Source: a virus. Taken from it: 42,673 bases of DNA. Position 1 is the first letter of the stretch. Each line of letters begins with the position of its first letter. Where the stretch lies: positions 1 to 42,673 of IMG/VR virus record IMGVR_UViG_3300031707_000049. The stretch is one strand, 5' to 3'. This document shows positions 1 through 5,196 of the stretch, in pieces. Under the pieces are notes generated by a model. That model was not told where the DNA came from, ran no database searches, and was given only the letters and a program-made list of their open reading frames with translations. The position numbers and the translations under genes were made by a program.

Positions 1-60
1 CTTCAGCCTATTCAACTTAAGATGGTCGGGGCGGCGGGATTTGAACCCGCGACCTCTTGG
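1..60. repeat. att core, left copy (tRNA-Pro 3' half)
   Basis: This 60-bp block recurs without mismatch at 42508-42567. On the minus strand it holds the T arm, the acceptor strand CGCCCCG and the encoded CCA of a tRNA-Pro. With the following bases TCCAAG and TTTGGG it reaches the anticodon loop (UGG anticodon). No matching 5' half lies next to it, so this is a partial tRNA carried as an integration core, not a working tRNA. Phages that integrate in tRNA genes commonly carry such a 3' half to restore the host gene. The exact terminal repeat also fits a circular genome of 42,507 bp. The base after TTTGGG is T here and A in the right copy. Confidence 0.88.
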
Positions 61-131
61 ACCCAAACATAGATAGTGTTTTGATGTACCTTGAGCCTCT
101 TGGCTATTTGTCTCGGTGTAAGTAGTCGCAT
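12..131 (-). CDS. N-terminal half of split HTH_17 protein, fused to att core
   Basis: This 39-aa ORF starts with MRLL and continues TPRQIAKRLKVHQNTIYVW, the first two helices of an HTH_17/MerR-like excisionase-type DNA-binding domain. After that the frame runs into the att core, where tRNA sequence is translated as VQEVAGSNPAAPTILS before TGA at 12-14. The expected continuation of the family (W, two variable residues, G, R, I/L, P) is missing here but is found in frame at 944-1059 on the other strand. Its promoter lies at 168-197, giving a leader of about 30 nt with only a weak ribosome site (GGA). As written the protein is probably truncated and inactive as an HTH_17 factor. In the inverted arrangement of 68-937 it would be complete at 61 aa. 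Confidence 0.7.
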   Translation of the reverse strand: MRLLTPRQIAKRLKVHQNTIYVWVQEVAGSNPAAPTILS

Positions 132-167
132 GTTTGAAGTCCAATGGTTCGTTTAATGTCTGCAACG

Positions 168-197
168 ATAATATCACAGTCTGTCACCGTTTGTCAA
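168..197 (-). promoter_or_regulatory. leftward sigma70-type promoter
   Basis: On the minus strand TTGACA (197-192) is followed after 18 nt by TATTAT (173-168). It points to the small ORF at 131-12 and, across the att core in a circular molecule, to the integrase gene at 42417-41263. The integrase has no convincing promoter of its own between 42418 and 42507. The -35 box lies inside the left arm of the operator at 189-227. Confidence 0.7.
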
Positions 198-227
198 GAA
201 GTTTGGCGATATGTTTACTTGACAAAC
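189..227. promoter_or_regulatory. inverted-repeat operator between divergent promoters
   Basis: GTTTGTCAAG (189-198) and CTTGACAAAC (218-227) form a perfect 10-bp inverted repeat with 19 nt between the arms. Each arm contains the -35 box of one of two divergent promoters. A dimeric regulator bound here would block both. The nearest candidate is the HTH/zinc-ribbon protein encoded from 279. Confidence 0.65.
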
Positions 228-248
228 AGTCACGGGTTCTGGCATAAT
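219..248 (+). promoter_or_regulatory. rightward promoter of the regulator gene
   Basis: TTGACA (219-224) is followed by 18 nt and CATAAT (243-248). Transcription would begin near 255, about 25 nt before the ATG at 279. The -35 box overlaps the right arm of the operator, which suggests autoregulation. Confidence 0.68.
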
Positions 249-278
249 TGCTGCAAATCGTGAAGGATTGTTAAAGAA

Positions 279-785
279 ATGACGCCAAAAGAGCATCAGA
301 AAAATCGCGTTGAAGGTGTAAGAAAGGCCATTAACGCGGGGTATTCTCAGGCTGGCATTGCTCGTGTGATAGGCGCATCCCGTACTAATTTGGCCTCGAT
401 TGTTTCTCGTTACGCCCCGTACAGCAAATACGGGGAGCGTCTTGACACATGGCTTCGCGAACGTGGCTTTTGGCCTGACGAGCCTGCGGCACAGTCCGTG
501 GCCACTAACCCCGCCCCGATGTTCCGGGACAGTCATCCGAAGGCCGCACAGCGCCGGCGTGAGCGAGTGCCGTACTTAACGGATCAGTGTCCGAAGTGCG
601 GTGACCTCACGGTTGATCCCGCCGAGGGCGCGCAGCGCTGCATGATGTGTGGCGCGGACCTGTGGGTCGAGTGTTCGCATTGCGGCGAGGGCAATGAGTT
701 CTACCGCGCGACATGCTCAAACCCGAAATGCCGCAGGTCGCTGAGGCCGGCCACGCCGGAACCCGAGAAGCCGATGGAGTTCTAA
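279..785 (+). CDS. HTH / double zinc-ribbon regulator (repressor-like)
   Basis: The 168-aa protein has an N-terminal helix-turn-helix (about residues 15-40, GYSQAGIARVIGASRTNL), then a short linker with WLRERGFW. Its C-terminal part has three paired-cysteine motifs (CPKCG, CMMCG, CSHCG) and a final CSNPKC, which look like two zinc ribbons. It lies inside the putative invertible segment, directly downstream of a promoter whose -35 box sits in an inverted-repeat operator. Position and fold suggest the phage's lysogeny regulator acting on the divergent promoters. That role is inferred, since I recognise no named repressor family. The ATG at 279 follows AAGGATTGTTAAAGAA, a loosely spaced ribosome site. 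The segment inverts as a unit, so this gene would stay intact in both orientations. Confidence 0.72.
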   Translation: MTPKEHQKNRVEGVRKAINAGYSQAGIARVIGASRTNLASIVSRYAPYSKYGERLDTWLRERGFWPDEPAAQSVATNPAPMFRDSHPKAAQRRRERVPYLTDQCPKCGDLTVDPAEGAQRCMMCGADLWVECSHCGEGNEFYRATCSNPKCRRSLRPATPEPEKPMEF

Positions 786-805
786 CCCTGAACGTTCATT
801 CAGTC

Positions 806-834
806 TTGACAGGCCGCGCAAGGTGTGGTAAAAT
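806..834 (+). promoter_or_regulatory. outward promoter of the early region
   Basis: TTGACA (806-811), a 17-nt spacer and TAAAAT (829-834) form a near-consensus sigma70 promoter. The predicted start near 841 nearly coincides with the last window base of the right-end inverted copy (839). Here it drives 880-1059 and then the early operon. If 68-937 were inverted it would face the att core and the integrase. Unlike the promoters at 168-248 and 41032-41060, its -35 box is followed by GGC, not AAC. Confidence 0.75.
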
Positions 835-838
835 CCGA

Positions 839-943
839 AAAGAGAGCAATACCATTGCTAACCAGTATTCGGCAAAGCAATGGCGGTACATTGTAACTTG
901 GCCGCGCCCATAGACTTAAGTGGCCTCCCGGAATCGCTTTGGG
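839..943 (+). repeat. 105-bp sequence with inverted copy at the right end
   Basis: Identical to the reverse complement of 42569-42673. It starts at the predicted transcription start of the promoter at 806-834 and ends with TTTGGG, the presumed crossover motif. Bases CCATTGCT and AGCAATGG within it (852-881) form an 8-bp hairpin. At 944 the sequence leaves the right-end copy (TACATCG here; ACCAAG, the tRNA half, there). Confidence 0.92.
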
Positions 944-1059
944 TACATCGTGGACGGATTCCAGTGGTCCAAGCGGGCAAGGGCTGCAAGATGAAATTTG
1001 ACTGGGACGCGGTTCTCGCGCGGCTCAGTATGAACGGTACTACAAACGCATCTAACTAA
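880..1059 (+). CDS. C-terminal half of split HTH_17 protein behind an unrelated N-terminus
   Basis: This 59-aa ORF begins MAVHCNLAAPIDLSGLPESLW, which matches no family I know. It then changes at the crossover motif to VHRGRIPVVQAGKGCKMKFD and ends with WDAVLARL plus a short tail. The second part is the wing and C-terminal helix of an HTH_17 domain and is the in-frame continuation of the ORF half at 131-68. No good ribosome site precedes ATG 880; an internal ATG at 991 is another possible start. It lies just downstream of the 806-834 promoter and just upstream of the early operon. I read it as a recombinant product in this orientation, not an intact ancestral gene. Confidence 0.6.
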   Translation: MAVHCNLAAPIDLSGLPESLWVHRGRIPVVQAGKGCKMKFDWDAVLARLSMNGTTNASN

Positions 1060-1077
1060 TTCAGAAAGGGCGACGTG

Positions 1078-2079
1078 ATGGGAAACGAGGTAGGGAACCC
1101 CAATGCGGAAACTGAGCCCGCGAACGCTCAGCCATTTGAACTCGCGTACATCCTGAAGTCCGTCAACGCGGACATGACATCCTATAACGGGTTTGTCTGG
1201 CCGGCTGAGGGTCCGGTGGAGGCACCGGACTGGAACGCCCAACCTGAATGCGGCGGCGGGCTGCACGGTTGGTTGTGGGGGCAGGGTGATTTTTCGCTTG
1301 CGGTGCCGAACGCGCGGTGGCTCATAGCAAGCATTAACAAAGCAGATTGCATAGACCTATCCGGCAAGATAAAGGTTGCGCGCGCGTGGGTCATTTTCTG
1401 CGGAGATCGGTTCGGGGCAACGTTTGAGTTGTTGCGGCTCCGGGAAGAACACCTGTTATGCGCCTCCGTTCAAAATGAAAAAGAATTTGTTCAGGGCGAC
1501 TCCGGTGCGGCGACCGTGAAGGGCAACTACGGTGCGGCGACCGTTCAGGGCAACTACGGTGCGGCGACCGTGAAGGGCAACTACGGTGCGGCGACCGTTC
1601 AGGGCAACTACGGTGCGGCGACCGTTCAGGGCAACTGCGGTGCGGCGACCGTTCAGGGCAACTGCGATGCGGCGACCGTGAAGGGCAACTGCGGTGCGGC
1701 GACCGTGAAGGGCTACTGCGGTGCGGCGACCGTGAAGGGCAACTACGGTGCGGCGACCGTTCAGGGCAACTACGGTGCGGCGACCGTTCAGGGCAACTAC
1801 GGTGCGGCGACCGTTCAGGGCAACTACGGTGCGGCGACCGTGAAGGGCGACTACGGCGCGGCGACCGTGAAGGGCAACGGACTTTCGACAGTTTTTGGGG
1901 CACACGGACAGGTTTCGGGCGGGGCCGGGTCCGCCCTCGTGCTCACATGGTTTCTCGATGGCAGTTCCGTTCGCGCAGTGGTTGCGCACGTTGGCGAAGA
2001 CGGGATCAAACCGGACAGTTGGTATCGCCTTAACGACGACCATGAATTCGTGGAGGTCTCCGCCGATGCGCAATCCTGA
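1078..2079 (+). CDS. DUF7666-like protein with 14 nine-residue repeats
   Basis: The 333-aa protein has an N-terminal region (about 15-125) with GGGLHGWLWG and a later WLIASINKADCIDLSGKIK stretch, resembling the DUF7666-type domain of phage proteins that carry similar repeats. Residues 143-268 are 14 copies of the unit GAATVKGNY, with K/Q and Y/C alternation, encoded by 27-bp DNA repeats at 1504-1881. Such regular G-x-A repeats probably form a beta-solenoid. The C-terminal 65 residues are unrelated to the repeat. ATG 1078 is chosen over GTG 1075 because AAAGGG (1065-1070) is better spaced. Function is unknown; as the first full gene of the early operon it may act on the host early in infection. 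Confidence 0.75.
   Translation: MGNEVGNPNAETEPANAQPFELAYILKSVNADMTSYNGFVWPAEGPVEAPDWNAQPECGGGLHGWLWGQGDFSLAVPNARWLIASINKADCIDLSGKIKVARAWVIFCGDRFGATFELLRLREEHLLCASVQNEKEFVQGDSGAATVKGNYGAATVQGNYGAATVKGNYGAATVQGNYGAATVQGNCGAATVQGNCDAATVKGNCGAATVKGYCGAATVKGNYGAATVQGNYGAATVQGNYGAATVQGNYGAATVKGDYGAATVKGNGLSTVFGAHGQVSGGAGSALVLTWFLDGSSVRAVVAHVGEDGIKPDSWYRLNDDHEFVEVSADAQS
1504..1881 (+). repeat. 14 tandem 27-bp repeats
   Basis: The unit ggtgcggcgaccgtgaag plus nine further bases is repeated 14 times with a few substitutions. Each unit codes for nine residues, so gain or loss of units keeps the reading frame. There are no spacers, so it is not a CRISPR array. Confidence 0.95.
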
Positions 2080-2368
2080 GACACGTTACAGGGTCTACCA
2101 CGGGCGCATGGCCTTCGCGCGATGGCTGCTGGGGGGCAAATGCATGATCTGCGAGACAACGTTGTTTCTCCAGTTTCATCACCGGTTCGCGGAAGAGAAG
2201 TGTTTCGAGATCAGGAACTGTCTGCACGTGAGTCCCGAACGCCTAATTGCGGAGATTGCCAAGTGCGATCTCATGTGCATCGTTTGTCATGCCCGCTGGC
2301 ATGACATAGCCACGAAGGTTCGGACGTCAAACGGCACGTGGATTGAAGAGGCCGCGTTGACCTTCTGA
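2066..2368 (+). CDS. HNH endonuclease-like protein
   Basis: The 100-aa protein has C26-x2-C29, the pair HH at 38-39, the stretch EIAKCDLMCIVCH with C71-x2-C74-H75, and H79. This is the layout of small phage HNH nucleases, in which cysteine pairs bind structural zinc and the histidines form the active site. ATG 2066 has GGAGG at 2052-2056 with 9-nt spacing, and the gene overlaps the end of the preceding gene by 14 nt. Small HNH proteins may act as homing or packaging nucleases; which applies here cannot be told. It is far from the terminase genes, which argues mildly against packaging. Confidence 0.75.
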   Translation: MRNPETRYRVYHGRMAFARWLLGGKCMICETTLFLQFHHRFAEEKCFEIRNCLHVSPERLIAEIAKCDLMCIVCHARWHDIATKVRTSNGTWIEEAALTF

Positions 2369-2377
2369 AGGAGGAAC

Positions 2378-2545
2378 ATGGAAAGCAAACGTGATCGAGC
2401 GCGAGCTTACGAGGCGGCCCGCAACGCCGTCATCAAAGCCGCGCGGGAATGGCGAGACAAGGCGAATCCGCCTACTAGGGACACCGATCTCGAGCTCATC
2501 GCCGGCGTTGACCACCTGAACTCACTGAGGAAGATCAACCAATGA
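2378..2545 (+). CDS. 55-aa protein, function unknown
   Basis: A small charged, helix-prone protein beginning MESKRDRARAYEAARNAVIK. The strong ribosome site AAGGAGG (2369-2373) precedes the ATG, and the TGA overlaps the start of the ParB-like gene (ATGA), so the two are probably translationally coupled. No family recognised. Confidence 0.7.
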   Translation: MESKRDRARAYEAARNAVIKAAREWRDKANPPTRDTDLELIAGVDHLNSLRKINQ

Positions 2546-3561
2546 CCAAACCCCCACTCGCACTCACGGGCAGCGCCGTCGCCGCGGAGCTCAAGTTCCA
2601 TCCCGTCTGCCTCATGTTCCCGAACATGAACTCATGGGACTTCAACGCCCTGGTCAGCGACATCATCCACAACGGCGTGCTGGAACCCGTCTGGCTCGAT
2701 AAGGACTACCTGGTCATTGACGGCCGGCATCGCGTCAAAGCCTGTGTGAAACTGAAGAGCATGGTCCCGTACCGCATCATCGAGGAAGGCGACTCGATCC
2801 TCTTGGCCATCTCCGCCAACCTCGCCAGACGTCATCTGACCGTGGGTCAACGGGCCATGATCGCCGCGAAAATCGCAAACATGCCCAAGGGAATGCCAAC
2901 TGCGAATAATGCCCCAATCGTTGCCCAAGCTTCTAAAGACCTATCTGATATTGCTGGACTTACAACCGAAAAAGAGAATATCGCGCAAGCCGATGCTGCA
3001 AATATGTTGAAAATATCCCGGAGTTCGGTACAGCGCGCCCACGTTCTTCACAGCTACGGTACGCCCGAGCTTGCCCGGATGGTCGAGGAGGGGAAAGTCC
3101 ATCTGACTTCGGCGTCCGAGATCGCCCGGTTGTCCCTCGAGCGGCAGGCCGAGATAGTGGCGAAGGGTCCCAAGGGGGTCGAGGAAGCCGCCGCTCATCA
3201 TCGCAAGATGGTTCACGCCGAGAATCTGGCCGTTGGCAGGCAGGAAAGGATGAACGCTGAACCCGAGGATGGCGAGGCAATACGGGCCCGGCGCGAGGAG
3301 CGACGCCGCAATGAGATCGAACGCGAACTCTCCCGACCCCAAACAGTCCCATCACGGTCCCCGGCACCGACTGCGCCGCAACCCAGTCACATGGCGCCGG
3401 GGACCGCCCTTCGTATCCCGCTTGGATACGCGTTTATAGATGCGTCCGCTCGCCTCTTGCCCTGGTCCGTGGCGAAATTGCTCGAGGCGGTGAAACACAC
3501 GGCTAAACACCGCGACACCAGCACGTATATGGTCGTCCGGTTATACGGAGAACGCGTATGA
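2542..3561 (+). CDS. ParB-like nuclease/partition-domain protein
   Basis: The 339-aa protein has an N-terminal ParB/sulfiredoxin-fold domain with the signature DGRHR at 60-64 and a following NLARRHLTVGQRAMIA stretch. A ParB/KorB-type helix-turn-helix follows, near residues 147-190 (LKISRSSVQRAHVLHSYG, then a segment resembling the usual 'G.v..A..iA' pattern). The C-terminal third is charged. No ParA ATPase lies nearby, so a plasmid-like partition role is not supported. Phages often use lone ParB-like proteins in DNA metabolism or regulation. Its start overlaps the preceding gene and its stop overlaps the next, both by ATGA. Confidence 0.8.
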   Translation: MTKPPLALTGSAVAAELKFHPVCLMFPNMNSWDFNALVSDIIHNGVLEPVWLDKDYLVIDGRHRVKACVKLKSMVPYRIIEEGDSILLAISANLARRHLTVGQRAMIAAKIANMPKGMPTANNAPIVAQASKDLSDIAGLTTEKENIAQADAANMLKISRSSVQRAHVLHSYGTPELARMVEEGKVHLTSASEIARLSLERQAEIVAKGPKGVEEAAAHHRKMVHAENLAVGRQERMNAEPEDGEAIRARREERRRNEIERELSRPQTVPSRSPAPTAPQPSHMAPGTALRIPLGYAFIDASARLLPWSVAKLLEAVKHTAKHRDTSTYMVVRLYGERV

Positions 3562-3857
3562 CATGGCATGAATCCGAACGGTTGTACACCCTGAACGAGG
3601 CGGCCACCTTCGCCCGCGGGCGCCGGAGACCCCACCTCTCAACGATCTGGCGCTGGGCCACGAAAGGCATCGGCCGGCGTGGACGGAAAGTCTTCCTCGA
3701 GACCATCCGCACGAACTCGGGGTGGCTCACGTCGAAGGAAGCGGTCCACAGATTCGAGGCCGCCGCCGCCAAAGCGATGCAGGCCGACGCGCCCCTGGCA
3801 TCGAAAACGACCCCCGCGGCCGCCGTCGAGTACCTGCAACAGGAAGGCATCGCATGA
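3558..3857 (+). CDS. DUF1580-like HTH protein
   Basis: The 99-aa protein reads LYTLNEAATFARGRRRPHLS, then STIWRWATKGIGRRGRKVFLE and later WLTSKEAVHRFEAA. It resembles DUF1580, a small DNA-binding family I know mainly from planctomycetes: 'L.EAA......R..H.STI.RW...G..G..LE..R......T..EA..RF'. It probably binds DNA through the winged HTH. This is one of two hints of a planctomycete host. ATGA overlaps join it to both neighbours. Confidence 0.75.
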   Translation: MTWHESERLYTLNEAATFARGRRRPHLSTIWRWATKGIGRRGRKVFLETIRTNSGWLTSKEAVHRFEAAAAKAMQADAPLASKTTPAAAVEYLQQEGIA

Positions 3858-4003
3858 CGAGCTTGGCTGAGTATTACTTGCGCGGTCCTCAGTGGGCCAA
3901 CTTGCGCCGCACGGTCATCGAGGCCGAACGTAAATCCCAAAAACGACGAGGTCTTGGCAAGCATGAGACGCTTAGTAGAAATACAGTCTCCCGTCGCGTC
4001 TGA
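3854..4003 (+). CDS. 49-aa basic protein, function unknown
   Basis: Starts MTSLAEYYLRGPQWANLRRT and is rich in Lys and Arg. The ATG overlaps the TGA of the DUF1580 gene. Its 3' end overlaps the next small ORF by 41 nt in another frame. No family recognised. The longer in-frame ORF from 3722 lies inside the DUF1580 gene and is less likely. Confidence 0.5.
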   Translation: MTSLAEYYLRGPQWANLRRTVIEAERKSQKRRGLGKHETLSRNTVSRRV

Positions 4004-4124
4004 CCACGGCGTTCTCTGCGAAGCGGCGCAATACGACTGCCCGATGTGTGGACACATCTACTACAGTTTGCCGGACGAGTGGCAGGAATGCCCCAAGTGC
4101 GCGCGGCGTGGATTGGAAACATGA
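3963..4124 (+). CDS. 53-aa zinc-ribbon protein
   Basis: Has CPMCGHIYY and, 16 residues on, CPKCARRG: a four-cysteine, rubredoxin-like zinc ribbon. It overlaps the previous ORF by 41 nt and the next by ATGA. A CGAGG sequence upstream is a possible ribosome site. Function unknown; phages often carry such minimal zinc ribbons in early operons. Confidence 0.6.
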   Translation: MRRLVEIQSPVASDHGVLCEAAQYDCPMCGHIYYSLPDEWQECPKCARRGLET

Positions 4125-4228
4125 TTGACGTGCTGAGCGCGATAGTCACGCTCGGAGTGGTGATTTACCTATGGAAAAGGAGAAAACAACAATGCCAATT
4201 AAAGGACTGTCCGAAAAGAGACGAATAA
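4121..4228 (+). CDS. 35-aa single-span membrane peptide
   Basis: Reads MIDVLSAIVTLGVVIYLWKR followed by a charged tail. Residues 4-18 form one hydrophobic span with a positive flank, so the C-terminus probably lies in the cytoplasm. It overlaps the zinc-ribbon ORF by ATGA and the next gene by 37 nt in another frame. Function unknown; it sits in an early operon, not the lysis cassette. Confidence 0.5.
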   Translation: MIDVLSAIVTLGVVIYLWKRRKQQCQLKDCPKRDE

Positions 4229-5196
4229 CCAGGGGCGGATTCCTCCGGCTCGGGGAAATGGTCGTCTCGCCCAAGACGGGAAAAGAGCACCCGGCAAAAT
4301 CCGACCATTTCATCCCGGACTTCGAGAACCCGGATCTCGTACCCCTGTTTCACAAATTGTACGGCGAGAAGCCTACTCGCGTCTCGATGTCATTCGCCAG
4401 CGACAATCTCGATCAGGTCTTTCCTCAATACTACAAGTGTTACGGAGCATCGTCCGGGCTAAAATGCAAGGGCGACGGGGAACGCGCCAGCAGGGCTATC
4501 AAAACAGAGGACTCAGTCGAATTCGTCGAGGTGGATTGTATTGGTCCCGAGGAGTGCGATTTCGGCAAGGAAAACGGTTGCGACAAGATCGCGAGCTTGC
4601 AGTTCTTCATCAAGGGGTTGCCTGGGATTCAGGTGTTCCAGTGCAACACCGGGTCGTACAACTCCATCGTGAATCTGAATAGCGCCCTTGAGATCCTTCA
4701 ACGACTTAGGGCGGGGAAGAGTATCGTCGGCGTGTGGCTCACCCTCGTACTGTCGCCCCAGGAGGCCCAGCACAAAGGCAAGAAGGTCCAGATCTACACA
4801 CTATCCCTCGACATCCCAGTCTCATTCGACGAGGCCCAACGGTTGACATCGCAGTTCGAGGAACCGGCCGCATTGCCGGCACCGTCTGATGCCCGGGATC
4901 CGCTACTGCGTCCGCCGAACGGTTTCGCGCCGGATCCCGAGAAGCGCCATGACGAACCCAAGACCAAACCGACGAAACCCGAGACGAAACCAACGAATGG
5001 CGATCCCCTCGCCGAGGTCAAAAAAATCATGGCCGAGGTCGGTTGGACGAACGCCGATATGAAGGTCCTCCTGAAAAAGTACTACGGCGGCAGAACCTCG
5101 CGCAAACTCACTGAGAAAGAACTCGCCGATCTGCCCGAGGCAGTCCGGGCGGCGGCGTCCACGTCGAAAACAAAACCAACGGAGGATGGATGGTGA
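4192..5196 (+). CDS. phiC31 gp3-like protein (RDF-like family)
   Basis: The 334-aa protein matches the family of Streptomyces phage phiC31 gp3, often annotated 'hydrolase or metal-binding protein'. Seen features: SDHFIPDFENP, the block VFPQYYKCYG, CKGDGERA, a cysteine pair (CIGPEEC), and TGSYNSIVNLNSALEILQRL. In phiC31, gp3 is the recombination directionality factor of a serine integrase. The integrase here is a tyrosine recombinase, so the same job cannot be assumed; many relatives sit in replication/recombination operons. The C-terminal 100 residues are a charged linker and a small helical tail. ATG 4192 is preferred over 4171 because AAGGAG lies 9 nt upstream. Confidence 0.75.
   Translation: MPIKGLSEKRRITRGGFLRLGEMVVSPKTGKEHPAKSDHFIPDFENPDLVPLFHKLYGEKPTRVSMSFASDNLDQVFPQYYKCYGASSGLKCKGDGERASRAIKTEDSVEFVEVDCIGPEECDFGKENGCDKIASLQFFIKGLPGIQVFQCNTGSYNSIVNLNSALEILQRLRAGKSIVGVWLTLVLSPQEAQHKGKKVQIYTLSLDIPVSFDEAQRLTSQFEEPAALPAPSDARDPLLRPPNGFAPDPEKRHDEPKTKPTKPETKPTNGDPLAEVKKIMAEVGWTNADMKVLLKKYYGGRTSRKLTEKELADLPEAVRAAASTSKTKPTEDGW

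Larger units (their letters stand above)
68..937. other. putative invertible segment
   Basis: This 870-bp segment is bounded by CCCAAA (62-67) and the inverted TTTGGG (938-943). Seen junctions: att core to 68 (left end), 937 to 944 (here), and att core to the inverted 937-839 sequence (right end, 42568-42673). The last is what inversion of this segment would create. The segment carries the N-half of an HTH_17 gene, an operator with two divergent promoters, the regulator gene 279-785 and an outward promoter at 806-834. Inversion is inferred from the junctions. A chimeric assembly cannot be excluded from one sequence. Confidence 0.62.

Noticed and set aside
839-943. 839-943 as the host tRNA-Pro 5' half
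   Set aside because: It lacks the CGGGGCG acceptor strand, a D arm and the CTTGG anticodon stem strand needed to pair with the core.
1504-1881. CRISPR array
   Set aside because: Repeats are contiguous without spacers and lie in frame within a gene.
1391-2073. Two long minus-strand ORFs across the 27-bp repeats
   Set aside because: Repeat phase keeps several frames open; the products (RSPHRSCPE, VVALHGRRT) are low-complexity shadows of the plus-strand gene.
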